Below, one piece after another: positions 22,248 through 34,960 of a stretch of 64,000 bases of DNA. Position 1 is the first letter of the stretch. Every line of letters starts with the position of its first letter. A program made the position numbers and the translations under genes. Under the pieces are notes generated by a model, which worked only from the letters and a program-made list of their open reading frames with translations, was not told the DNA's origin and did not search any database. The stretch comes from Gnetum montanum (taxonomy: Eukaryota > Streptophyta > Gnetopsida > Gnetales > Gnetaceae). The stretch spans positions 277,771 to 341,770 of the forward strand of contig MNCI01001832.1 of assembly GCA_015680685.1 (NCBI GenBank), written 5' to 3'.

Positions 22248-25110
22248 ATGGTGCTAAGACTGAAAAGACTGTAGGAGGGAGGACCATCACAACCAAGGGA
22301 GAAATGACCCAGGGATGGAAGGGGCCAACAAGAATAGCCCTAGGAATAACCAGAAGCAACCCATGCAACAAGGACTCTTCAAGAGAAGCCCAAAGTGGAA
22401 TTTTTTTGACAAATTCCTGAAGAAGAAGTTGAAACAAAACAATCACAGCATGGGAAAGCATCAAGACCCATACCAAGGCTAGAAGTCATACTAACACAAG
22501 CTTTCCTCAACACCATCAAGCCCTATGAAATCCAACACTCAATTCTCTAGGAACTAAACTTTAGGCCATTTCTAGAACATGCTCCAATAAAAGTGAGAAC
22601 ACAATTGCAAACCTCTCCCATGTGGCCAATCATCACTTCCAGTGGAAAGTGGTAAATGGGAGAGATGTACCTCTTCTAGAACAATAGAAGGGTAGGCTCC
22701 ACAGTGAAGATCAAGGACATTCAGTTTTTCTACTTGGTCAATATTATTGCACAAGTTCTTGGGTTGCCTGACACAGGCATACAATTAGTAGAGTTATTGA
22801 CACAAGCTGACCTTGAGGTCAAAAAGGAGTGGACCTAGTGGTGTTACGGGGTAGACCATAAGGAATTTGGTGCACTTACACCAGTGGAACATGTATACTT
22901 TAAGATAGTAGCCTATCACCTCAATTCAATGGTGAGGCCTAGCAAGGTGACTACCTTTTCCACTGGAGCATGCATCGCTCTAAGAGAGAGATTTCTAATG
23001 AACCTTCCATATTTAATCTATTTAGAGATCGATAAGTGCTTCAAAGAAAACAAATGTGGAAGAAAAACCTTTCCTTTTCTATGCCTCATCTAAAAACTTT
23101 GAAAAAGAGCAGGGATCATCTACTATGCAAATGACATGATCAGGAATACTCCCATCGCCTCATGGTCTAAAATGATGAAGGACAAGATACCTGCCATGTC
23201 TAATGAAGGGGAGCAACAACTGCCACCTCCACCGCCTACTCAAGAAACAATGCTAGAGGCCCATGCAACCATTGAACACTTGTGCAAAATCTAAGAGCAG
23301 CTCTTGTGTGAGCAGGAGCAGCATGTAGGAATGAGTGGTGTAGACCCATTTGTATATCAACCCATGATGAGCCACCTTAATGAGATGGCTCAAATAATTA
23401 GCCAGATGGAAAGAGGTGGAACAATATTTTCTGCCCAACGAATGAATTTGCCCATGAGATTGAATCCTAGTGCCTAAGAGGTGACGATGTCTCTATCTAA
23501 ATACCATTTATTCCTAGAAATCTTTGGGAATGCTACCTCCTTTTCAATGTAGTTAAACGAGGGTGAGGGAGCAACTATATTGATGATGTAGCACTAAGGA
23601 CAAAAGACCACTGCTAAAGGTGTTACTAATTGAATTGTAGAAGTGCTTAATGCACCTATCTGTATTAGACATATCTACACTTCAAGATATGCAAACGTCC
23701 ATAGGCACAGTTAGTGGAAGATTGAGTGCAATACAGCATGAAGAGTTGCTAGACCAATTAGTGGGAACTAGGTAATCGATTCCAAACATCTTAGATGTTC
23801 CAAACAACATTATTGTAACCCAGTTAGAGCTACTAGAAGCAAAGAGCAAATGCATCATCTTGGAAGGACAACTTGAAATGGCTCAAGCATAAACGCAATA
23901 CTTGGTCGCAAAAGTTGCTAAATTGCATGCCCATTTTGCTGATCCCACACTCCTCAACCTCACAATAACCAAAGATGAATCTTTTTAGTAGCTTCAAGAA
24001 TGATTAAAATAGGCTTAGGAGGAAACATTGACAAATATCTTCAACCAATCCATAGCTGAAGCAAAAACCTACTTGGTTCATAAGGACTTGGTCCAACTAT
24101 TCCAAGAAAATGAATCATTAACTACTAAAAACCATCACCTACATAATATGGATACACAAAAAAAACAAATTTAAGAATTCATTCATCAATAGTAGGAGCA
24201 ACTCGCTAAGGTAAACACAAAGTTAAGGAAATTTGGCTATGGAGAATTGAAATTTGTCTATGGAGGAAGTCTAAGCCTTACACCAAAAATCTACCATCAA
24301 GATTGTCACTTGAAAAATTGAGGCTCTCAAATTTGAAAAAGTAAAAAATCACTATAGAGACTAGGTTGGCCTACAAAAGGAAGTGAATGAAAAGCATATT
24401 CAAATGGCTACGACAAAATTAAACAAAGCCCTCCAATAACTCCAACAAGGAAGAGAGGTGTGGCATCCCATCATCAATGGAATAAACACCTATAACAAAG
24501 TAGAGATCTACCTAAAGGAGTCATAGATTAAGAAATGACAAAGTATATGGAACTAGTCAATCTCTGCTATGTAAACCTGGCAATGCTGACTACCGAATGA
24601 CTGTAGTCAAAACTTGAGAAGTAAGTGGTTAGCTCATACTTACTGTATGAGGCTAAGTTTAAGCATCATAAGGATACCAAGCAAAAGTTTGAAATAACAA
24701 ATGTTGAACTTGAGGTTCTCATGGCATGATTCATCAATCAATGATCAACTACTGAGAAACTAACTAAGAGAATGAATGATTACCAGGAGATGTAGAATAC
24801 AATTAGGACATTCAATATCAAATGCAAGTAATTAGCTACCTAGTTCATTAATGCCAAGGAGTTATTTCTAGCAATTCTTTGTCCTTGGAATGTGCTTGTT
24901 CCTTCCCACATTGGTGAAGCTACATGGACAATGCATGATCCTAGGAGTAAGGAGGAAAAAATGAAAGCATTGTTGGATGTCTTTGCCTCTCACTAGAAGT
25001 GGTAGTAGTAGCAAGATAGCCATAGCCACCTCAGCCACCGCATGTGTCTGAAGCTGATGAAGGTCCCTTAGAACCTTAGGAGCCACCACTACCTGGGACT
25101 ATTTGACCTT
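22248..25110 (+). pseudogene. E3 ORF2: PF20167-like domain plus long coiled coil (broken)
   Basis: ATG at 22248. After a polar N-terminus with stops, the frame reads LNFRPFLEHAPIKVRTQLQT, then AQVLGLPDTG, EHVYFKIVAYHLNSMVRPSK, LRERFLMNLPYLIYLEI and RKTFPFLCLI (to about 23092). This series of a hydrophobic strand, a conserved His/Tyr helix, an NLPYLI helix and an FPFLCLI stretch is how I remember the putative plant transposon protein family (PF20167). A Pro-rich linker (about 23220) and Glu/Lys/Leu-rich coiled coil with stops and frame changes follow to about 25100. It lies between pol and the 3' LTR, where Athila elements keep an extra gene. Function unknown. Confidence 0.7.
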
Positions 25111-25340
25111 CTCCACTGACTTCATGCCATCAAAGAAGGTGCCATCCAATTTTGAAGAGTCACATCATGGTGTTCGATTTTGTCTCATGAACACTGTAGT
25201 TTTTGTAATGTGTTGGTCTATACACCTGGGTACTCAATTTTATCAAGTCAATTTGTTAAGTCTAATGTCAATCAATAATCTCATACCTTTCCAATTTTGT
25301 AATGAACTTAAGGATAAGTTTTTATTTAGTTGTGGGGGTA
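25111..25340 (+). other. E3 3' spacer and polypurine tract
   Basis: Non-coding; ends in GTTGTGGGGGTA (25329-25340), the primer for plus-strand DNA, directly before the LTR. Confidence 0.75.
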
Positions 25341-26187
25341 TTATGGATTGCAGGTGGCTGCTATGTCAACTAGGCCCTGTCAATGCATTGTTTCATGCAT
25401 TAACTAGGCCCCATCAATGTAGGATCTGTTCTTACCTATAAACATGTGCTTATTAGCTACATTTATGGCATTAGTTAGTCATAATGTAGTAAAGCACTTG
25501 TAGGTTTTCCATTTGAAAGTTAGAATATTTTCTTGAGCACCTGTAGTAGGAGTCATTGAGTATACAAATCTTTATTTGAGTAATGTTGTACCTGAGCATA
25601 ATAGTGTGTATGATAATAAAGATGAGCTTCTTGATAAACCTTGTAGCATTCTGGATAGTTTAGATATTTATTCATGCATTTAGTGCTTTGAGCTTTTTTT
25701 TAATGTTTTTTAGTAATTGAGCTAATTAAGCAAGATAAGCTAGATAAATCAAATACATAAGTACAATCACTTTGAGTGTAATGCGTATTCGCTTAGTAAT
25801 CCCAGCAGCGTTATTGCTTGATGTACCTAGTAGCATAACACTTGGTAACCCAACAATGGATACATGGATTCAAGATGTGTATAGAAAGTGGGACTGAATG
25901 CTTATGTTAAGACCAATTAGAAACTAGTTAGTTAGTTAGTTAATTTAGATTAGTCATTAAATTACTTTATCTCTCTCTCTCTCTCTCTCTCTAAGCACCA
26001 AAGAACATAACCATATCTTTGTATGTCACAAGTGTAACTGGGATGATAACAAATGACCTTAGGGCAAGATTCACTTCCTAAAAGACTAGTGTGCCAAAAA
26101 CTATAAAGTCCACGGAATTTAACTGGATCATGCGTGAAGACTTTGTGATTCATGTGGTTGGGCATAGGGGTACCTCATTGCTCATCA
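25341..26187 (+). repeat. 3' LTR of E3
   Basis: 847 bp, starting TTATGGAT (canonical TG mutated to TT) and ending CTCATCA. TATA-like CTATAAAC near 25437. It contains a CT-dinucleotide run (about 25970-25993) longer than that of the 5' LTR (about 14020). Confidence 0.9.
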
Positions 26188-28286
26188 AAGTTCCTCAAGA
26201 ACCCCTGAATTTGGTTTTGGCTTGATCCTTTAGTTTAATCTAGACTTGATTATAGTTTATATAACAATCTAGAAAATGGTAGTACTTGTGGCCTACTATG
26301 ATATTTAATACTTGATCCACAAATGAAAATGAAAAGAAGTCCTTGAATGTTGCCATCTTGAGTAGTTTGAAATCAATACAAATTTGCAACTAACCTTCTT
26401 TCTTCAGAGCTTTTTAATTTTTCTTTTTACTACCTACTTCAATTTTGGATTCAACCTACATTATTGTTGACACTTGGACATTATCATTGGATCATTGTAT
26501 ATGTAATGTTGGCATATACATGGGTCGATTCTAGTGAGTTTATTATAGAACCATACAAACATTGTGATTCGTTTTTTTATAACATCAAGTAGCTTCTTCT
26601 TCTATTTGTGATTCTTTTATTAGCTTGACATTGATTATTATTGGCTTATTCTTCTAAAGAAAAACATATTCTAGAACCCTTGATAATGTCTTCAATTGTA
26701 TTGGTTCTAGCATAGGTTCATCTATAATTTATAACTTTCCCTAAGTGGTATCTTTCTTAATGTGCATTTGCATTGCTTGGGAGAGTTTTTTCTTCATTTC
26801 CTACATCTTGTCTGGGTCCTTAACATATTAGTTAGTAAGTGTTTTATGAGATTCCATGCATAGGGTAGACCTGGAACTTTCATTTGTTATCAACCATTTA
26901 GTGTTATTTTGCTTGGTGACTACTACATACATGTACTTTTGCATACTCATTTATTCTTCACATGATTTACATGTCATAATTATTCTTTTTCTAACTACCA
27001 AAATTCTTTACATATAATGGTATCCTATGCCACTGTATGCAATGCATGGAACATGCATCTTCTCTATGATTCCATGTTCATTTTCCTTGGATATTTCCAA
27101 GGACAAGTCTTTGATTCCCAGCTATGCATCAATGGTGCTTAGCCAAGCTCTTTTTATGACAATGGGAAACTTACCCTTATAATTGCTAACATGAATCACA
27201 AGAAAATCAATAACATATGACCACCCATTAACGATGGTGACAAAGCCTTGCACCAATCCTAAGAAAATGATGATAAACTAATCATCAAGCTCTAGTTGGA
27301 TGTTACATTTCTTTAAAGGATGTAGGTTCCATGCTTCATATCAATCCCAAGGGAAAGATGGTAAATTGATCATCAAGCTCTAGCCAAATGTTGCATTTCT
27401 TTATAGGATGTAGGTTCCATGCTTTGTACATTTCTTGTAAAATCAAGTTAACTCTAAAACTTGAATCTGGTAGAGCCTTTCACAAAGCATTCCTTTTGAT
27501 TTATAAATAGATAAGGAAACATATAGGATCAGTTCTTATCCTAGGAAGGTTTTTTCTTTAATCCAATCAATGACAACATAGGTTAATATGATAGTATGGA
27601 TGTTTATTGTGCTTTTTTTTTTTTGAAGATGACTTGGAATACATTTAGGAGGATGTAGGCATGAGGTCCATAGCTATAGATGCTTGTGAAGGTTTGAGTG
27701 AACTAGTAGGCCTAAAGAATGGGCATTTCAAGGAACTAATTAAGTTGTTATCCACTTGCATTATTGTAGCTATAGTAGCATTTCATTGGTGTGGCTATGA
27801 AGGTATCTTACCTTACATTAGTGGAATAGGTGGAAATGCAATAGGACAATAAGGCTATGACTGTTTTGGCAAATGAGAAGTATATGAGGGAAATTCAATG
27901 TATGGAGTAGTAGGCCTATGATACTTTGAAGAATAATAATGGTAAACAAATACATGGGTGGTATAACTACTTGGGAACATAGGCTACTAGACATAATAAT
28001 CATAAGGTTTAGGTTGCTTATAGGGATACTTCTACCTTGGTGGTGGAATCCTCTATGATTGAGGGTTTTGCCACCACTATTAATAGTAGTCATGAGATTA
28101 AGGTGAAGCCTCATTAGGATAGTATTATTATGGTTCAAAGGATTTTTTGTAGTTTCCTTCCAAGTAAGGCAACCTTCTTGGTGCTTATTTCTTAATGAAT
28201 TTTGAATTTAAGACATAAATCCTAGACTCTTGGAGGTGTAATAAAACTAGATAACATTTCTTAGGATGCTTGTATTGGCATATGTC
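26188..28286 (-). pseudogene. E0 gag end, protease region and first half of RT
   Basis: Minus strand. The upper end reads the remaining gag knuckle region (QYKHPKK) where E6 cut it, then a Tyr/Pro-rich tail (about 28138-27818), the protease/linker region and RT start, ending at the E3 junction. It contains an 88-bp tandem duplication (27254-27341 and 27342-27430) absent from E6, which shifts the frame. Many stops. Confidence 0.7.
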
Positions 28287-29092
28287 TAATGAGCGATGAG
28301 GTACCCCTATGTTGAACCATATGAATCACTAAGGCATTACGCATGATCTGGTCGAATTCTATGGACCTATAGTCATCTCATACACTAGTTCCTCTACGAA
28401 GTGAAATGGTGTTTAGAACGTTCATTGTCTTCCCAACTACACTTGTGAGGCTCAAGGGTATGGTTTAATTGTAATTGAGATATATGAATTTTTATCATTT
28501 TATGTTTTATGGATGTAGTCACCTACAACAAGAATAAGGGTAGAGTATATTGAAATTAATGTCTATTGCCTAGCTAGCCTAACACAAGTAACCGCCCCAC
28601 TTTCCTGAAAACATATAGCATTATTAGGCTATTAAACATTAAGTGTTCCTAGATTACCAAGTACTATATGAATGCTCGAAGTGGTCATTCTCGTGTTCAT
28701 TAACTGCTAGAATTAAATTTCTTAATCAAATGCATTAAAGTAAAGAACAAGAAAGTAGAATTCATTAAAGAAAATATTAAGCTATTCTCAGTGTTGCAAG
28801 GATTGTCAAAAGAGTTCATTTTATTCTCATCACACTGTTGCACTCAGGTACATTAGTGCTCAAACAAAGAATCATACACATTTAAGACTCCTTCTGCAAG
28901 CACTTAGAAAATATTCTAACTCTAAGGAAAATAAACTACAAGAGCTTCACTACTTTGACTAAGAATGATCCAAAACTTTTCAAAAGTGACTCAAAATGAG
29001 AGCCTAGGTTCGGTATTTATAGACTTGGGGAATATACCTCAACATCGGATCTAGGACATGACATCACGGCTGACACAAACAATGATTCATCA
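28287..29092 (-). repeat. 3' LTR of E6
   Basis: 806 bp; on the minus strand it begins TGATGAATC (29092) and ends CTCATTA (28287). TATA box at 29014-29021 (minus TATAAATA). Confidence 0.9.
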
Positions 29093-31075
29093 TAACCCCA
29101 CAATTGAATGAAAACTTGTCCTCGAGTGAAGAAGAGTAACAAGTTCTTTACAATATAACATATTGGGTAGGTATGGGATTATTGACTGAGATGACAAACT
29201 AACTCAGATGAAATAGACATATAGACTTTGAGTGCCCAAGTGTACGGAATTAGAATTTTTACAACATTGAGTGTTCATGAGAAGAGGAGTGAACACCCTG
29301 GAGAATATTAACATCCAACACCTATTGGTAGCAGGAGAATGAGAGAGAGAGAAGAGATCCTTCAATCACAAATAGTCCTCATTGTGTGGTACTACTGCAT
29401 CATCCTTGGTGAAGATAGTCCCACTTCTAGTCCATGCTTCCCACTACAATGACAACAAAATCATGAATTAGTATGCAATGTGTAACACATAACTATTAAA
29501 TGCCTTGTCTCTTGGTGGTTACACCTAGCTAAGCTATGATTGTGGTAGATTGGTTTCTTTGATAGTGTTAGTGGAAAGGCTAACAAATAGGGTAAAATAA
29601 ATAAGCGGTCCATTAAATTTGAGAGAGTTCAATACAAGGAAATATTTGAAGAGGGTATAAGAATTCACAACAATAAAAAAAAAGAATTCACTAAAAGCTA
29701 TTGTGAGGATGTATACAATTGGATGTCATTGATGGGGTAAATAGAAGGAATTTGATTGTAAAAATGTCTAAGGATAAAGAACTTAATTAATCCAACCAAA
29801 AGATATGCAAGTGGGTCCTTCCCAAAGAAAGAACAAGTCATTTATGCCCTTGCATAACTTCAAACCAAAGAGTCCATGGGCTCCATAGATGATTAATGGT
29901 TATAGAAGGTTAAGTACGAAAACCTAGAAGTAACTAACTAGAAATTCCGACACATCAAACCAAAACATGAAATCAGCAATGAGGTGGAACATGGAAAGCA
30001 TAGATGGATAAGAGAGAGAAAGAATGGAATGGAGATCCTAATTATGATCATCATCCTTAGGAAGTCCCTTGTGGATTTTGTGGTTAAATGACTTGAGAGG
30101 ATCCATCCTTAGTTTAGACCAAAACCAACCACTTTCAGTGACTTCGCATCAACATTCTAAGACCAATCCATCCCCTAAGACACAAGAGTGCTCCCACAGA
30201 ACAACCACTATTCCAAATTAGATAAGAAGTAAAAAGTGAGGAAGGGCCTTAGAGGAGAAGAGTCCCATAACCAGTGCTTGTAGCCCATTTATTCTGTCTA
30301 AGGGATGTGCTTTAAATCCCTATTGCTTTTTTAAAATAGGAACCACACCATGCAAAGAAATATGCATTTATTTTGTCCAAAGGGTGTGCTTTGAATTCTC
30401 ATCATTTCTTTTCTTTTCTTTTTTATCATGATAACTTAGTCATCATCAAGGACTTATTCAACTTCCTTTATTGATTGGCACAAAATGGTAAGAAATTCAT
30501 GGAAACACACATGCACTCAAGCAAATAGAAAAGTTCAAAGAATAATGAATCCCCTTGAAGCCACATCCTATTCAAACCTTTGAATCTTTCCTAATTTTGG
30601 ATACTACCAAAGTCATAAATTTATTAAAGTTTGATTACTAAAAAAGGGAGTACACATTTCCAAAACAAGGAAAACCATAGAGTGTGTGGATAGGTGGATA
30701 TTGTGGACTCACTACCTATTACATGAAAAAGAAACCATGTCCTCATTATTTGTAACAAAATTCAAAGCTAGAAACTAGACACCAACAATCAAATATCAAA
30801 AATAATACATACCACCATCAAGTAATGCATTACTAATGTACGTGGCACTTATTAACACAAAGTTAGAAAATCACGTCAAATAAAAGAAAATATAGAAGAA
30901 AGTGTAAATTATTCAAGGAATATCAAATGTACTAACGATGGTGTTAAATAAAAAATTAGAAAATATTAATAACATAAAAAAAAGATGTAAAATAAAGAAC
31001 ATGTAAAACAAAAGGTTATAAAATGAAAAATGTGTAAAACAAAAAAGTTGAAAAACTAAGGAGCAGCTTGAATGG
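29093..31075 (-). other. E6 3' spacer, polypurine tract at 29093-29104
   Basis: Non-coding. The minus-strand polypurine tract reads TTGTGGGGTTA just before the LTR. A TTGTCATTGTAG acceptor-like site with a CATACTAATT branch-like motif lies near 29440-29475, in the position of the ORF2 acceptor of the other elements, but only a three-codon frame (ATG GAC TAG) follows. No other gene seen. Confidence 0.65.
29804..29857 (-). ncRNA. Conserved stem-loop in spacer (E6 copy)
   Basis: Minus-strand arms TATGCAAG and CTTGCATA; the loop ends GGGAAGGACCCA, matching the copies in E1, E2 and E3. Confidence 0.45.
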
Positions 31076-34000
31076 TTAGCATGGGTGACCATCTCCCCCA
31101 CAACTAAGTTGAAAGAAGGAGATCTGAAATATAGAATATGGTTGTCCATCTGATGAGATTGTTGTTGTGTTAGTTGGCTTATGTTCATGAAAAGGTTTAA
31201 TTTGTTGAATGTTGAGCAGTTGTTTCTTGTTTGGGCTCTCAAGTTTATAGATCATCATGGCCCCTAAAGGAAAAGTTTCATAAATGATATAATGTCCCTC
31301 CCACAATGTTTGGAACTTAGTTCGTTGAGGTACATGTGTGGAGTTCCAATAGAGAACCTTATCTCTCGGTTGAAATTTAAATTTTCTAATTTTTAAGTCA
31401 TGATGCTTTTTGTTATAAGCTTTGTGCAACTCGTTAGATGATAAGGCTACTAATCAGTTTTCATCTAGCAGGTTGAGATTCATTAGTCTTTCCTTTTGGG
31501 CTAGACTTAAGTCAAGGTCAAGGTTATAAGCTATTGAGAGTGTATGGAGTTCAGATTGAATAGGAAGTGTTGGTAGTTTTTCGTACACAAGCTCATAGGG
31601 AGAGTAGCCTATAGGAAGTTTTTAAGTTGAGCAGTAGGCCCAAAGGGCATCGTTGAGTTTTGTGCTCCAGTTCTTTCTATACTTGCTAACAATTCTTGTT
31701 AGTACTCTTGTTATTTCCCTATTCATAACCTCATCTTGACCATTAGCTTAGGGATGGTAAGGTGTTGTCAGTTTTTGTTCAACCCCCCAAGCATTACATA
31801 AGCTTCTGAAAAGTAGTACCCATAAAATGAGTTCCATTATCAGAAATTAATGCATGTAATACACCAAACCTATTTACAATGTTTTGTTGTACAAATTGAG
31901 TAACAATAGAAGATTTACAACTGATGACGGTTACTACTTTTTCCCATTTTGTACAATAGTCAACAATGACCATGATGTATGCCTTTCCATTTGACATGGA
32001 TGTGATGGAACCCATGAAATCAATGCCCCAAATGTCAAGTGGTTCTAATGGTTGAATTCATTATTGAGGTCCCTCCATTTAAGTAGTTATTCCACCATCC
32101 CATTGGCATCATTCACAAGAGCAGACGAAATGGTGAGCATCCTTAAAGAGTGTTGGAAAATAATACCCTACCATCATGATTTTAATGACTATGCATCTCC
32201 CAGCATAGTGTCCTCCACAAGGACCTTCATGAGCATCTTGGAGCACATGTAGTTGATCAGCATCAGGGACATACCAACGAACTAGGCCATTGGCGCACAC
32301 CTTGTAGAGGTGTCCGTTGATCTCCATGAAGTATTTTACCTAGTGAAGAAACTATTATTTCCTCAAGTGGTCTAATCCTTGTGGCATCTCCTGAGTGAGA
32401 AGACAAGTGAGAATGTTATCATACCATTTTGGCTCATTGGGCATTTGTTCAGTTATTCCTCTAGCAAAGAGGAGTTCATCAAGAAATGTATCAAATAATG
32501 GATTTTCATCCTCTTTGTCATCCCATCACAACTGAGACAAGTGATCAATGACCACATTCTCAATGCCCTTTCAATCTACCATTGCAAGATCACCAACCAC
32601 TATATGACACAAGGGCTTACCATTGGCTTGTTCATTAGGAAGCGGATGGCACTATGGTCTATGTGTACAAACACCTTGTATCCAAGCACATAATGCCTAA
32701 ACTTTTCTAGAGAAAACACCACTGCCATCAATTCTTTTTTTATAGTGGTGTAGTTCAATTATGCACCCACAATGCTTTGGCTAGTGTAGTGGATGTAGTA
32801 TAGATGTTTCTTGACATCTAACTACATCAACACAACTTCCAAAGCATAATTTCATGCATCTATCATGATATGAAATGGTCTAGACCAATTAGGTGCTTGT
32901 AGAATTAGAGTTTCCACAAGTCTTTCTTTTAGTTGCTAGAATGCTTTTTCACATTCTAGGGTCAAGACAAAAGGAGCATCTTTCTTTGTTAGTTCAACCA
33001 ATGGTTTTGCAATCTTAGAGAAATTCTCTATGAATTGCCAATAGTAGCTAGTGTGTCCAAGAAATGACCAAACATCTTTAATTATTTTTGACTGGTGGGT
33101 TATTCCTTGGATGATCCTTATTTTTTCAGGATCCACCTCAATTTCTACTTGTGATATTTTGTGCCCTAATACAATGTCCCCTTGGGCCATGAGATGACTT
33201 TTCTACCAATTGAGCCACAAGTTAGTTTTGACACATCATTTCAGCACTTTCTCAAGGTAGTCCAAGGCTTGCTCAAAAGTAGCTCCATAGGTGGAGAAGT
33301 CATCCATGAAGACTTCTACACTACTACCAATTTGCTGTTAGAAGATGCTTAGAATCAGGCGTTGAAATGTGGTAGGGGCATTACATAGATCAAATGGCAT
33401 CTTATGATATGCAAAAGTCCCCTAGGGACTTGTGAACATTGTCTTTGCTTGATCCTCTAGTGCAATTTGGATTTGGTTATAGCCACTATAACCATCTAGG
33501 AAGCTATAGTAGCAATGCCTTGATATTGTGGTGAGCACCCAGTCAAAAAATGGCAACGAAAAGTGATCCTTGAATGTTGCCATATTTAACAGCCTGAAAT
33601 TGATGCAAACCCACCATTTGACATCTTTCTTTGGCACAATTACAAGTGGACTAACCCACTTGCTATCCACAATGGGATAGATGAAACCAACCTTGAGGAG
33701 TTGCTCAATTTCCTCCTTGATGATTTACTTTAATTTGGGATTCAACCGTCTTTGTGGCTATCATTTTGCCTTCATGGTTAGGTTAGTGTAAATGTGATGT
33801 TGGCATATCCTAGGATCAACCCCTATGACTTCAGGATATGACCAAGCAAAAGCTGCTAACCATCTTTCAACTACCTTCAACAACATCTCTTTCTATTTTA
33901 GAGCAAGTCTTGCATTGATTATAACCAGCTTCTTATTTTTCAAAAATACATATTCCATTTTAGCTGGTGGCATTTTTAGTTCAAGGGGTTGTTGCTTGAA

Positions 34001-34960
34001 GTTCTTAGGAATTTCTAACTCTTCCCAATAGGTATCATCATTTGTATCATCAAAGAGTTGGTGATGAACTTACTCTAGTTCATCCATTCTTGTGACATAT
34101 TCACATGTCAGGCTCTCAACTAGTTTCATGCATGGTGTGCTATTTTCTAAATCAGTGGTCAACCATTGGATGTCCTTCTATTTTGTGGCTATTGCATACA
34201 AACACCTTTGAATTTCTACTTCTAGCACACACTACTTGCATGTAAATATGGATGCTTATTTGATGATCCAAAATTTCTACACATAATTGCACCCTCTATC
34301 ATTGTATGTGATGCATGGGACTCTCTTCTTTTTGATCTTTTTGAATGCATTTTATTTAGAGATTTTCAAGGAAAGATATTTGATGCCCATTCTTGCATCT
34401 ACTGTGCTCAGCCATGCTCTTCCCATAATGATTGGAAAGTCCCCTTTGTAGTTATCCACTTTGATTACTAGAAAGTCGATAGGATAAGACCATCCATAGA
34501 CAGTGATCACAATTTCTTCTACCAGTTCTAATGGAATAGTGATGGACTAGTCTACAAATTCTAATCTAATGTTGCTCTTCTTAAGAGGAGGTAGGTTCTA
34601 GGTAGTGTGCATCTCATGAGAAATCAAATTAACACTAGAACCTAAATCAAAAAGAGCCTTCCACAGTTCATTCCCAGCAATCTAAAAATAAATTAGAGGA
34701 CTTCTAGGATTAGCTAATTTCCTAGGAAGGTTTTCTACATGGATCCAATTAGACATAGTGTGAGTAAGCATTACAGTATGGATCCTTAGTAGAGTTTGGT
34801 TTGAAAGAGACCTAAACGAATTAGATATGGAGGAAGAGGCAGGATCAGGGTTATCAACTATGGGTGTAGGTGAAGTCTTAGGTGGACTACAAGGTCAAAA
34901 GAAATGTCTTTTCTTTGATCGGGCATTCAACCCCTCCAATTGATGATTGGGTTACAAATT
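31076..34960 (-). pseudogene. pol: E6 pol: protease, RT, RNase H, integrase (broken)
   Basis: Minus strand. Protease ALFDLGSSVNLIS near 34660 (Ser of DSG changed to Leu, a C-to-T change). RT 33670-32900: WVSPLVIVPKKD, CINFRLLN, FLDGYSGYNQIQ with the first catalytic Asp, FMDDF at about 33310-33299, LGHTSYYWQFIENFSKIAKP. RNase H remnants about 32880-32500. Integrase zinc region about 32290-32110 (HEGPCGGHYAGR), catalytic SDNGTHF at about 31838. The tail LYWNSTHVPQRTKFQTLWEG ends at LSCGGDGHPC. The polypurine-like motif (31090-31107) sits in that tail. RT motifs lost from E3 are kept here. Confidence 0.85.

Larger units (their letters stand above)
13463..26187 (+). mobile_element. E3: full-structure gypsy element with gag, pol and ORF2
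   Basis: 12.7 kb with two LTRs, PBS, gag, pol (protease, RT, RNase H, integrase), spacer, ORF2, polypurine tract. Target duplication AATTT (13458-13462) and AAGTT (26188-26192), one mismatch. It sits in the RT of E0; the uninterrupted target is visible in E6 near 33410-33420 (minus). Domain order and motifs fit the Athila/Tat side of Ty3/gypsy. Dead: stops throughout, a deletion in RT and a changed integrase catalytic residue. Confidence 0.9.

Noticed and set aside
22118-22420. 100-codon frame starting 130 bases before the ORF2 ATG
   Set aside because: It crosses the conserved acceptor and is out of frame with the PF20167-like domain; the ATG at 22248 is in frame with it and matches E1 and E2.
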